The notes under the pieces are model-generated. The model was not told the origin of the DNA. It searched no databases and saw nothing but the letters and a program-made list of their open reading frames with translations. Made by a program: the position numbers and the translations under genes. Positions 20,659 to 28,491 of a stretch of DNA of 64,000 nt are shown in pieces. The stretch's first letter is position 1, and every line of letters starts with the position of its first letter. Location: the NCBI GenBank assembly GCA_020249435.1, contig JADCFQ010000006.1, forward strand, positions 52,296 to 116,295, written 5' to 3'. The stretch is from Roseomonas sp. GTDB taxonomy: Bacteria > Pseudomonadota > Alphaproteobacteria > Acetobacterales > Acetobacteraceae.

Positions 20659-22440
20659 ATGAACCACATGACCAATAGCGCGCTCACCACCGCGGCGGAT
20701 GATGCGGCTTTGGTGCGCGCCTGGCTGCAACGCTTTGAAGCGGCGCTGAAGGCAGAGGATGCGGGGCGCCTTGCGGCGCTGTTCGCGCCAGAAAGCCACT
20801 GGCGCGATCTGCTCGCCTTCACCTGGAACATCACGCCGCATACAGGCGCTGGTGATATCGCGGCAGCGCTCGCAAAGGCAGCGCCCACCACTGGCGCGCA
20901 TGATTTCGCCCTGGCCGAAGGGCGCACGCCGCCCCGCCGCGTCAAGCGTCTGGGTATTGAGGTGATTGAAGCACTTTTCACTTTCGCGACCAGGCTTGGG
21001 CGTGGCGATGGCGTGCTGCGCCTGCCCGTGGAAAATCCTGCGCAAGCCTGGGTGCTGCTGACAACGCTTGAAGAACTCTCGGGTTTTGAGGAAAAAACCG
21101 GCAAGCGCAGGCCAAGCGGCGAAGCCTATTCACGCAATTTCGGTGGCGATAATTGGCAGGATCAACGCGACAAGGCGCAAGCTTTCGCAGATCGTGACCC
21201 CGTGGTGCTGGTGATTGGTGCGGGGCAGGCGGGGCTTGGCGTGGCGGCGCGGCTTGGCCAATTGAGGCTGGATACGCTGGTCGTCGAAAAGCATGACCGC
21301 ATCGGCGATAATTGGCGGAAGCGCTATCATTCACTCGCGCTGCATAACCAGGTGCATGTGAACCACCTGCCCTATATGCCCTTCCCGCCGACCTGGCCGA
21401 AGTATATCCCGAAGGACATGCTGGCCAATTGGTTTGAACATTACGCCTGGGCGCTGGAAATAAATGTCTGGACCGGTACGGAATTCCTCGGCGGCGATTA
21501 TGACGCCAAGGCCGGGCATTGGCGTGTGCGGCTGCGGCAGGCGGATGGAACGCTGCGCGACATGGCGCCGCGCCATGTGATTTTTGCCAATGGCGTCAGC
21601 GGTATTCCGAAAGTGCCGAAGCTGCCGGGGCTTGATGCCTTCAAGGGCGATGTGATCCATTCCCACAGCTTCACCAGCGGCGCGGCGTGGCGCGGCAAGC
21701 ACGCGCTGGTGCTCGGCACCGGCAATAGCGGGCATGATGTGGCGCAGGATCTGCACAGCCATGATGTGGCCACTACCATCATCCAGCGCGGTTCCACCAC
21801 GGTTGTCAGCATAGACCCAAGTGCGAAGATGAATTACGCGCTTTATGATGAAGGCCCATGCTTGGAAGATTGCGATTTGATCGCAACCTCCGGCACGCCG
21901 CCGCTGATTATCCGGGGCTATCAATTGGCCGTGCAGCGCATGGCGGAACTGGACAAGGATCTGATTGCGGCGCTCAAGGCACGCGGCTTCAAATATGATC
22001 TGGGCGAAGATGGCACCGGCCATCAGATGAAATACCGCCGGCGCGGTGGCGGCTATTACCTGGATGCCGGCTGTTCCGGCCTGATCATCAAAGGCGAGAT
22101 CGGCCTGCTGCAATTCGACGATATCGCTGAATTCGTCGCGGAAGGGGCGAAGCTCAAGGATGGGCGGATTGTGCCTGCGGATTTGCTCGTGCTTGCGACC
22201 GGCTATTACACGCAGCAGGAATTGGTCCGCCGCCTGATGGGCGATGCCATTGCCGATAAGGTCGGGCCGATTTGGGGTATCGGTGAGGATGGCGAATTGG
22301 CCAATATGTGGAAGCCGACGGCGCAGGAAGGGCTATGGTTCATGGCCGGCAGCCTGGCGCAATGCCGCATCTACTCAAAATATTTGGCATTGCAGATCAA
22401 GGCGCGGGAAGAAGGCATGATCCCGCGCGGGGGTGCTTAA
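20659..22440 (+). CDS. flavin-containing monooxygenase with N-terminal SnoaL/NTF2-like domain
   Basis: 593 aa. Residues about 10-150 resemble a SnoaL/NTF2-like cone (LVRAWLQRFEAALKAEDAG, LAALFAPESHWRDLLAFTW). The rest is a class B flavoprotein monooxygenase: the FAD-binding GxGxxG is VIGAGQAGLGVA (about residue 185), a second dinucleotide site for NADPH is VLGTGNSGHDVA, and VIHSHSF lies before it as part of the FMO-type motif. Such enzymes oxygenate N, S or carbonyl substrates or act like YUCCA oxidases. It overlaps the convergent dehydratase-like gene by 4 bp. Substrate unknown. Confidence 0.88.
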   Translation: MNHMTNSALTTAADDAALVRAWLQRFEAALKAEDAGRLAALFAPESHWRDLLAFTWNITPHTGAGDIAAALAKAAPTTGAHDFALAEGRTPPRRVKRLGIEVIEALFTFATRLGRGDGVLRLPVENPAQAWVLLTTLEELSGFEEKTGKRRPSGEAYSRNFGGDNWQDQRDKAQAFADRDPVVLVIGAGQAGLGVAARLGQLRLDTLVVEKHDRIGDNWRKRYHSLALHNQVHVNHLPYMPFPPTWPKYIPKDMLANWFEHYAWALEINVWTGTEFLGGDYDAKAGHWRVRLRQADGTLRDMAPRHVIFANGVSGIPKVPKLPGLDAFKGDVIHSHSFTSGAAWRGKHALVLGTGNSGHDVAQDLHSHDVATTIIQRGSTTVVSIDPSAKMNYALYDEGPCLEDCDLIATSGTPPLIIRGYQLAVQRMAELDKDLIAALKARGFKYDLGEDGTGHQMKYRRRGGGYYLDAGCSGLIIKGEIGLLQFDDIAEFVAEGAKLKDGRIVPADLLVLATGYYTQQELVRRLMGDAIADKVGPIWGIGEDGELANMWKPTAQEGLWFMAGSLAQCRIYSKYLALQIKAREEGMIPRGGA

Positions 22441-23363
22441 GCGACACCGCCCGGATCGCAATTCGCGCCGCAGAGTACAATGCCAATTCGCGCGCCGGCA
22501 GGTGCGCGCCAGGCGCCGGATAGCAAAGCAGCCAACGCTGCGGCGCCACCTGGTTCGGCCACGATGCGGAGCTTCTCCCACAACCAACGCCGCGCGGCGA
22601 TGATCGCCTCATCCGGCAGCGTCACGCAGGTCGCGCCTGTGGCGCCGAGCACTTCAAACGCCAAACGCCCAGCACGGCGCGCGCCCAGGCTATCGGCGGC
22701 AATGCCGCCCACCGGCACATCCACCGGCGCGCCGGCCTGCTGCGCCGTGGTCAGCGTCGCGCAGGCCGACGGTTCCACCACCACAAGCCCGGCGCGGCCC
22801 GCATACCAGGCGCCAATGCCGCCAAACAGGCCGCCACCGCCGGCCGCGATCAGCACATGCGTCAGCTCCGGCGCATCCTGTTCCAACTCAAGCCCAATCG
22901 TGCCCTGACCGGCCAGAACCTCATGCTGGTCATAGGCATGGACCAGCATGGCGCCGGTCTCAGCCGCGCGGGTTTCGGAGGCGATGCGCGCTTCCTCATA
23001 ACTCGCCCCGCCGACAACAAGCCGCGCACCAAAGCCTTCAATCCGCGCGCGTTTCACTGCCGGTGTTGGTGCAGGGACGAAGATTTCCCCCGGCACGCCA
23101 AGGCTTTGCGCGGCGTAGGCGACTGCCGCACCGTGATTGCCGCCAGATGCCGCAACCACGCCCGCCGCCGGCACCGCGCCTGACAGCAGGCGGTTGAAAG
23201 CCCCGCGCGGCTTGAAGGACCCTGTCACTTGCAGGAATTCCAGCTTGAGCGTGACCGGGTTTTCCGTCCCCAATTCATGCGGCGCCAGGCGCAACACCGG
23301 GGTGCGGCGGATATGGGGGGCAATGCGCGCCATGGCGGCGCTGATATCGCTTTGTGCAATCAT
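22437..23363 (-). CDS. threonine/serine dehydratase-like PLP enzyme
   Basis: Fold-type II PLP enzyme, 308 aa, without the C-terminal ACT regulatory domain of biosynthetic IlvA, hence resembling catabolic threonine dehydratase or a serine/threonine racemase-like enzyme. The PLP lysine is in TGSFKPRGAF, the substrate loop is ASGGNHGAAVAYAA, and the glycine-rich phosphate loop is AAGGGGLFGG. It deaminates an amino acid to a 2-oxo acid if the assignment is right. The gene is divergent from the PTS operon with about 137 bp between, and convergent with the monooxygenase gene. Confidence 0.88.
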   Translation of the reverse strand: MIAQSDISAAMARIAPHIRRTPVLRLAPHELGTENPVTLKLEFLQVTGSFKPRGAFNRLLSGAVPAAGVVAASGGNHGAAVAYAAQSLGVPGEIFVPAPTPAVKRARIEGFGARLVVGGASYEEARIASETRAAETGAMLVHAYDQHEVLAGQGTIGLELEQDAPELTHVLIAAGGGGLFGGIGAWYAGRAGLVVVEPSACATLTTAQQAGAPVDVPVGGIAADSLGARRAGRLAFEVLGATGATCVTLPDEAIIAARRWLWEKLRIVAEPGGAAALAALLSGAWRAPAGARIGIVLCGANCDPGGVA

Positions 23364-23500
23364 GCGCCGAGCCTGCCCCGCCCGCCCCGCCCGGGCAAGC
23401 GCTTCCCGCGCGCTGGGCTTTCTGGCATGATCCCATCAGGCAAAGGCGCCAGTTAGGGCGCTGCCTCGGGAAGGGGCCGGCGCGATGGTGCCGGCAGACA

Positions 23501-23938
23501 ATGCTCATCCACGCAAGTGCAGCAGCTTGGGGATCAGAAGCGGTGCTGTTCCGCGGCCCATCCGGCGCGGGCAAATCCGATCTGGTGCTGCGCCTGGTCG
23601 GGCGCGGCTGGCATTTGGTGGCGGATGATCAGGTGATGCTGGAAGGCGGGGTGCTCAGCGCGCCGCCCGCCTTGCGCGGCATGCTGGAAATGCGCGGGCT
23701 TGGGATTTTCACTGGGCTGCCTGTTGCGGAAAATGCGCGGCTTTGCCTGGTGGTTGATTTGGCCGCACGCGCCGATGTGCCGCGCCTGCCGGAACCGGCC
23801 TTTTGGCAAGGCCCCGCAGGTGCTGTGCCGCGCATCACGCTGCATGCTTTTGAAGAGTCTGCCTGCGACAAGGTGATCCATGCGCTTGGCGCTGCCTCAG
23901 GCCGCCTGCGCCAAAAAGCCGGGGCCTTCGCAGCATGA
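23501..23938 (+). CDS. hprK: HPr kinase/phosphorylase, short alphaproteobacterial form
   Basis: 145 aa: only the C-terminal kinase domain, the N-terminal domain of Gram-positive HprK being absent, as is usual in Alphaproteobacteria. The Walker A GPSGAGKS is at residues 19-26 and the HprK signature GMLEMRGLGIF lies near residue 60. It phosphorylates HPr at a regulatory Ser (S59 in the HPr encoded three genes on). The ATG at 23501 is chosen because the homology starts at once; earlier codons in the frame are Pro/Arg-rich non-family sequence. Stop overlaps rapZ (ATGA). The chvG/chvI two-component genes often found upstream are absent. Confidence 0.92.
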   Translation: MLIHASAAAWGSEAVLFRGPSGAGKSDLVLRLVGRGWHLVADDQVMLEGGVLSAPPALRGMLEMRGLGIFTGLPVAENARLCLVVDLAARADVPRLPEPAFWQGPAGAVPRITLHAFEESACDKVIHALGAASGRLRQKAGAFAA

Positions 23939-24870
23939 CCAAGGCCGCGCGAGAGATTGTGCTGGTCACGGGACTTTCCGGCGCAGGCAAGGCTTCCATC
24001 CTGCGCGTGCTGGAAGATTTGGGGTTTGAGACGGTGGATAATCCGCCCATCGCCATTCTGGAATCGCTGGTGGGTGATGGCGTGCTGCCGCTCGCCGCCG
24101 GGATTGATGCACGCACGCGCGATTTCGATGCCGCCGCCGTGCTGCGCGTTCTGGAACGGTTGCGGTTGCGATCTGACATCAATGTCTCGCTCATTTTCGC
24201 AACGGCGGAGGATGAGGCGCTGCTCCGCCGCTATACCGAATCGCGCCGCCGTCATCCGCTGGCGCCGGGTGGCCCCATGGGGTCGCGCGTGCTGGATGGC
24301 ATTGCGCGGGAAAAGGCGCTGCTGGAGGCGCTGCGCGATACCGCGGACCTGATGATTGATACCTCAGAACTGCCATTGGCGGATTTGCGGCGCATGATCG
24401 AAGGCCGCTTTGCCCCGGATGCGGCGGCGGGGCTCGCGGTTTCCGTGCTATCCTTTGCCTATCCGAAGGGGCTGCCGCGCGAAGCGGACCTGGTTTTCGA
24501 TGTGCGGTTTTTGCGCAACCCGCATTATGACCCGATGCTGCGCCCCATGACGGGCCAGGCGGCGCCGGTTGCGGCCTTCATTGACGCCGATCCGGATTTT
24601 TCGGCCTTTTGGCAGAGGTTACGGGATTTTCTTGAACTTTTACTCCCGCGTTACGCTGCCGAGGGGAAGAAGTATTTCACCATCGCCGTGGGCTGTACGG
24701 GCGGCAAGCACCGGTCTGTCCTTGTCGCGGAACGGCTGGCGGGGCATCTTCGCGAAGCCGGCTGGCGGGTGGACCTCGCGCATCGGGAATTGAAACTTGC
24801 CGGCGGACAGGCTAGCCCCTCCGGCGCTTCTACCGCTCCGGGCCAGGAGGCCCTTTCGCAAGCATCATGA
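23935..24870 (+). CDS. rapZ: RNase adapter protein RapZ (YvcJ family)
   Basis: P-loop NTPase-like RNA-binding adapter, 311 aa; in enterobacteria RapZ targets sRNA GlmZ to RNase E and senses glucosamine-6-phosphate. The N-terminal P-loop is GLSGAGKAS at residue 13, with Ala where most homologues have the Ser after Lys. The C-terminal domain carries the conserved GCTGGKHRSVLVAE. It overlaps hprK and the EIIA gene by 4 bp each. In Alphaproteobacteria its RNA target is not established, so only the family is firm. Confidence 0.93.
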   Translation: MTKAAREIVLVTGLSGAGKASILRVLEDLGFETVDNPPIAILESLVGDGVLPLAAGIDARTRDFDAAAVLRVLERLRLRSDINVSLIFATAEDEALLRRYTESRRRHPLAPGGPMGSRVLDGIAREKALLEALRDTADLMIDTSELPLADLRRMIEGRFAPDAAAGLAVSVLSFAYPKGLPREADLVFDVRFLRNPHYDPMLRPMTGQAAPVAAFIDADPDFSAFWQRLRDFLELLLPRYAAEGKKYFTIAVGCTGGKHRSVLVAERLAGHLREAGWRVDLAHRELKLAGGQASPSGASTAPGQEALSQAS

Positions 24871-25292
24871 TTGGTCTTGTTCTGGTTTCCCATGGCAGGT
24901 TGGCCGAAGAATTGCGGCTGGCGATGGAGCATGTTGTCGGCCCGCAGCAGGCGGTGGCAACTGTTTGCATCGGCCCCGATGATGATATGGATATGCGCCG
25001 ACGCGAAATTCGCGATTGCATCACAAGCGTTGACCAGGGCGATGGCGTGGTCGTGCTGACCGATATGTATGGCGGTACGCCTTCCAACCTGGCGATGCAA
25101 ATGGTGGAAAAAGGCAAGCCCGTGGAAGTGCTGGCGGGGGTGAACCTGCCCTTGCTGGTGAAGCTTGCGAAGGTGCGCGGCAGTGAACCGCTGCATGAGG
25201 CGTTGGATCACGCCAAGGCAGCGGGGCGGAAATATATCGCCCTTGCGCGTGATGTCGCGGGCGCCAAGCCCAATGGCAGCGCCAAGGGATGA
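24867..25292 (+). CDS. PTS EIIA component, mannose family
   Basis: 141 aa EIIA of the mannose class, with the phosphorylatable His9 in LVLVSHGRLAEE. The second conserved motif is VVVLTDMYGGTPSN. Standing alone, without EIIB, EIIC or EIID, it must be a regulatory terminus of the phosphorelay EI to HPr to EIIA rather than part of a sugar importer. The tail after residue 125 is low-complexity (AGAKPNGSAKG). It overlaps rapZ and ptsH by 4 bp each. Confidence 0.92.
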   Translation: MIGLVLVSHGRLAEELRLAMEHVVGPQQAVATVCIGPDDDMDMRRREIRDCITSVDQGDGVVVLTDMYGGTPSNLAMQMVEKGKPVEVLAGVNLPLLVKLAKVRGSEPLHEALDHAKAAGRKYIALARDVAGAKPNGSAKG

Positions 25293-25594
25293 ACGAAGCC
25301 ACCCCGGCCCCTTCTTCCGGCGGCATGGTGCTGCGCCGTTCTGTTGTCATCCCAAATAGTCGTGGCTTGCATGCGCGCGCGGCGGCAAAGCTGGTCGCCT
25401 TGGCAGAACGCTATTCCGCTTGCGTGAATGTGCTGCGTGATGGGCAGAGCGTGCCCGCCGTTTCCATCATGGGCCTGATGATGCTGGGCGCCGGGCGCGG
25501 TGCTGAAATTGTGATCGAAGCGGAAGGCTGGGACGCCAAGGAAGCACTGGACGCAGTAGCGGCCTTGGTTGAGGCAGGCTTCCATGAAGACTGA
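25289..25594 (+). CDS. ptsH: phosphocarrier protein HPr
   Basis: 101 aa with a 13-residue N-terminal extension before the HPr core. His28 in NSRGLHARAAAKL is the site phosphorylated by enzyme I; Ser59 in AVSIMGLMML is the HprK target. It receives phosphate from EI encoded next and passes it to the EIIA encoded just before. Its 3' end overlaps the EI start by 11 bp. All three partners plus HprK being in one operon supports a closed regulatory relay. Confidence 0.95.
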   Translation: MNEATPAPSSGGMVLRRSVVIPNSRGLHARAAAKLVALAERYSACVNVLRDGQSVPAVSIMGLMMLGAGRGAEIVIEAEGWDAKEALDAVAALVEAGFHED

Positions 25595-27410
25595 AACACC
25601 CGCCCGCCCGCGCGCCAGCAAAACCCCGCGCCGTCGCGAAACGCAGTTGCGCGGCATTGCGGTTTCGCCCGGCATTGCAATGGGTCCCGCTTTTGATACC
25701 AGCGAAGCCCCCGCCGAAGCGCCGCGCCGACGCATCGCGACTGAGGCGATTGAAGCCGAACGCCAGCGCCTGGCCGATGCGGTGGCTTTTTCGCGCAAGC
25801 AGGTCACCAAGCTGAAAACACGCATCGCCATTCTGCCCGAGGAAGCGCAGGAGGAAATCGCGCCCCTTTTGGACGCGCATCTGCTCATGCTCGGCAATTC
25901 GCGGCTGATCCGTGGTGCGCGCAAAAGAATTGAAGGTGAGTTGCTGGCCGCCGAGACCGCCATCACCGATGAAGCGGAAGCGATTGCCGAGGCCATTCTG
26001 GCCGCCAAGGATGATGACCGCGCTGGCCTCACGCGCCGCGCGACGGAAGTGCGCGATATTGCACGGCGCATCACGCGCAACCTGACGGCGACGCCCTTCC
26101 GCAGCCTGAAAAATCTGCCCGAGGGGTGCATCCTAATCGCTGAGGAACTGACACCTTCAGACGCCGCGCTGTTGGATCCGGCGCGTATTGCTGGTGTGGC
26201 AACCGATGAAGGCGGCGCGGATGGTCATACAGCGATCATGCTGCGCGCGCTTGGCATTCCTTCCGTGCTTGGCGTGCCGGGGCTGACAGAAACCGTGCGG
26301 CGCGATGACCAAATCGTGCTGGATGGTGCGGCGGGACATGTTGCCATTCATCCGGAAGCTGCGACGCTGACCGCAGCGCGCGAAAAGCTCGCTGCCTATG
26401 CGCGGGAACGTGCGCGGCTTGGCCGGCTGCGGCGCCTGCCCGCCATCACCACCGATGGCGAGGAAGTGGAATTGCAGGCCAATCTGGAAATTCCTCAGGA
26501 ATTGCCATTGATCGCGCAAGCCGGCGCGCAAGGTATCGGGCTGCTCCGCACCGAATTCCTGTTCATGAATCGCGAGGATTTGCCGGATGAGGATGCGCAA
26601 TGCGCGGCCTATCGCCAGATCCTAGAAGCCATGGGCCATGATCCCGTGACCATTCGCGTGCTGGATTGGGGCGGTGAGAAGGATATCGCCGCGCTCGCTG
26701 AAGGCGTGGCACCTGTTCACGCCGGTGCCAATCCTGCGCTTGGGCTGCGCGGCATCAGGTTGTTGCTGCGCCGGCCGGAATTGCTCGAAGTGCAATTCGC
26801 CGCGATTTTGCGCGTGGCGGCGGAATTGCCCGATGGCCAAGTGCGGCTTTTGTTGCCGATGGTAACGATCCCTGAGGAAATGAAGCAGGCGCGCGATATT
26901 TTTGATCGTGTCGCGCGGCGGTTGCGCCGGCGGGGTGACAAGCTGCCGGAAAAACTGCCGCTGCTTGGCGCCATGATTGAAACGCCTGGTGCGGCACTCG
27001 CTGCCGATGCGATTGCCCTGGAAGCGGATTTCTTTTCAATCGGCAGCAATGATCTGGCGATGTATACGCTGGCGGTGGATCGAGGTGATGCGGAAGTGGC
27101 GCATCTTTATGACCCGCTGCACCCGGCGGTGCTGCGCCTGATGCAATTCGCGACCGAAGCGGCGCTCCGGCTGCGCATGCCGGTTTCGATTTGCGGTGAA
27201 ATGGCCGGTAATCCGCAATTGATCCCGCTGCTGCTAGGGCTTGGCATTCGCAGTTTTTCGATGAATGCATCCGCCATTCCGCGCGTGAAGCAGGCGGTGC
27301 GCGGGCTGGATATTGGCGATTGCGCGCGCTTTGCGCGCCGCGTGATGGAACAAAGCGACCCGGCGCGGATTCGCGAATTGGTAGCGGGGTTTGCGGCGGA
27401 TAAGGCCTAA
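25584..27410 (+). CDS. ptsI: phosphoenolpyruvate-protein phosphotransferase (enzyme I)
   Basis: Autophosphorylates from PEP and transfers to HPr; 608 aa from the ATG at 25584 (an ATG at 25569 would add five residues). The phosphorylated His is H215 in GGADGHTAIMLRALG. The PEP-binding C-terminal barrel shows LLRTEFLFMNR, DWGGEKD, and GSNDLAMYTLAVDRGD. The N-terminal GAF domain of the nitrogen-type PtsP is absent, so this is a canonical-size EI. A basic tail (about 25 residues, RPRASKTPRRRE) precedes the family start. Last gene of the hprK-rapZ-EIIA-ptsH-ptsI run. Confidence 0.94.
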   Translation: MKTETPARPRASKTPRRRETQLRGIAVSPGIAMGPAFDTSEAPAEAPRRRIATEAIEAERQRLADAVAFSRKQVTKLKTRIAILPEEAQEEIAPLLDAHLLMLGNSRLIRGARKRIEGELLAAETAITDEAEAIAEAILAAKDDDRAGLTRRATEVRDIARRITRNLTATPFRSLKNLPEGCILIAEELTPSDAALLDPARIAGVATDEGGADGHTAIMLRALGIPSVLGVPGLTETVRRDDQIVLDGAAGHVAIHPEAATLTAAREKLAAYARERARLGRLRRLPAITTDGEEVELQANLEIPQELPLIAQAGAQGIGLLRTEFLFMNREDLPDEDAQCAAYRQILEAMGHDPVTIRVLDWGGEKDIAALAEGVAPVHAGANPALGLRGIRLLLRRPELLEVQFAAILRVAAELPDGQVRLLLPMVTIPEEMKQARDIFDRVARRLRRRGDKLPEKLPLLGAMIETPGAALAADAIALEADFFSIGSNDLAMYTLAVDRGDAEVAHLYDPLHPAVLRLMQFATEAALRLRMPVSICGEMAGNPQLIPLLLGLGIRSFSMNASAIPRVKQAVRGLDIGDCARFARRVMEQSDPARIRELVAGFAADKA

Positions 27411-27418
27411 CGTTTTCC

Positions 27419-27781
27419 TTATCCCGCCAGTAGCGCCCGCAAGGCCAACATCGCTACCAGCCCCACCACCAGCGCCGGCAGCAAATTACGTCCGAAGGCC
27501 AGGCACACCGTCACCCCCACGCCAAGCCCGAATAGCCGCGCCACCAATGGCACATCGGCCAGTGCCCCGGTTGGTGCAATGATCGCCAGCATGACAAAGG
27601 CCGCGAGTGTTGCCTGCGCAATCGCCGTCGCCCAGGCAATGACGGGATGATCCCCGCCAAGCCCGCCCGCCAGCCAAACGCCCGCGCTCCTCAACAACAG
27701 ACAGGCGAGTGCGGTCAGCGCCAGCGCGATATCAGCGGCTTCCACGCGCGCGCCCACACAAGAAAGCAATGGTCCCGCCAA
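27419..27781 (-). CDS. azlD: AzlD-family branched-chain amino acid exporter subunit
   Basis: Small four-helix membrane protein, 120 aa (or 108 if GTG at 27745 is used, which would reduce the overlap with azlC from 50 to 14 bp). AzlD is the small subunit partnering AzlC in export of branched-chain amino acids or analogues. Hydrophobic stretches span nearly the whole length, ending LPALVVGLVAMLALRALLAG. It is convergent with ptsI, 8 bp apart. Family identity rests on size, topology and the azlC neighbour. Confidence 0.85.
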   Translation of the reverse strand: MAGPLLSCVGARVEAADIALALTALACLLLRSAGVWLAGGLGGDHPVIAWATAIAQATLAAFVMLAIIAPTGALADVPLVARLFGLGVGVTVCLAFGRNLLPALVVGLVAMLALRALLAG

Positions 27782-28445
27782 TAATCCCTGCTGCTAAAAG
27801 CCCCATGGAGGATGGCAGGATGAAGGTAAGCCCCGCCGCCGCCGCGCCACACAGAATGGCGCGACGCGGTGCTGGCTTATTCACATCAGCCGCCAGCAGC
27901 AGCGCGTAATAGAGCGGATTGACAAATAACAGCGCCGCGCGCGCGTGATCATCCAACATGCCCGCGACATAGAACCCTGCAAGCGCAGCGAGCCCCGCCA
28001 CCACCCAGCTTGTCAGCCCAAAGCCCAAAAACCAGGAAAGCCTGACAGAAGCTGCAATTTCGGGAAAGGCGCGCATCGCTGCCGCCCAAGGTGTCACGGC
28101 GATGAAGGGAATCGCCGGGATCAGGCGCTTACGCTCTGCCACGCCGAATAGTGGCGTGATGGCAATCGCCATGGGCAGGAAACGCGCATTCACCGCAATG
28201 GCGCCCATCACTGCGGGCGCGATGCCGCCGACAAAACCCGTGCTCGCTGCCTGCACCAAAACCAATTGCCCGGGCATGCCATAAATCGCCCAGCACGCCA
28301 CCAAGGCCCAGCCTGGCGGCAGCCCCGCTTCGCGCACCGCAGCCCCGAAGGCGAGGAAAGTGGCTGCCATGGCGACACCCGCCGCCCCAACTGCATCGCG
28401 CGCGCCAAACAATACCGCGCCGCGTGCGGAGGTGACGCTACTCAT
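27732..28445 (-). CDS. azlC: AzlC-family branched-chain amino acid exporter subunit
   Basis: 237 aa large subunit of an AzlCD exporter. Family features are the early GLPPGWALVACWAIYGMPGQL-type segment (AIYGMPGQLVLVQAAS visible) and FLPMAIAITPLF, with about seven TM helices. It overlaps azlD by 14-50 bp depending on the azlD start, so both are cotranslated. No Lrp-type regulator is adjacent. Exported substrate inferred from family only. Confidence 0.9.
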   Translation of the reverse strand: MSSVTSARGAVLFGARDAVGAAGVAMAATFLAFGAAVREAGLPPGWALVACWAIYGMPGQLVLVQAASTGFVGGIAPAVMGAIAVNARFLPMAIAITPLFGVAERKRLIPAIPFIAVTPWAAAMRAFPEIAASVRLSWFLGFGLTSWVVAGLAALAGFYVAGMLDDHARAALLFVNPLYYALLLAADVNKPAPRRAILCGAAAAGLTFILPSSMGLLAAGIIGGTIAFLCGRARGSR

Positions 28446-28491
28446 TAACCCGCGGAGGCGTGTTGGTGCGCGGCGCTATTCCCATCATGCG

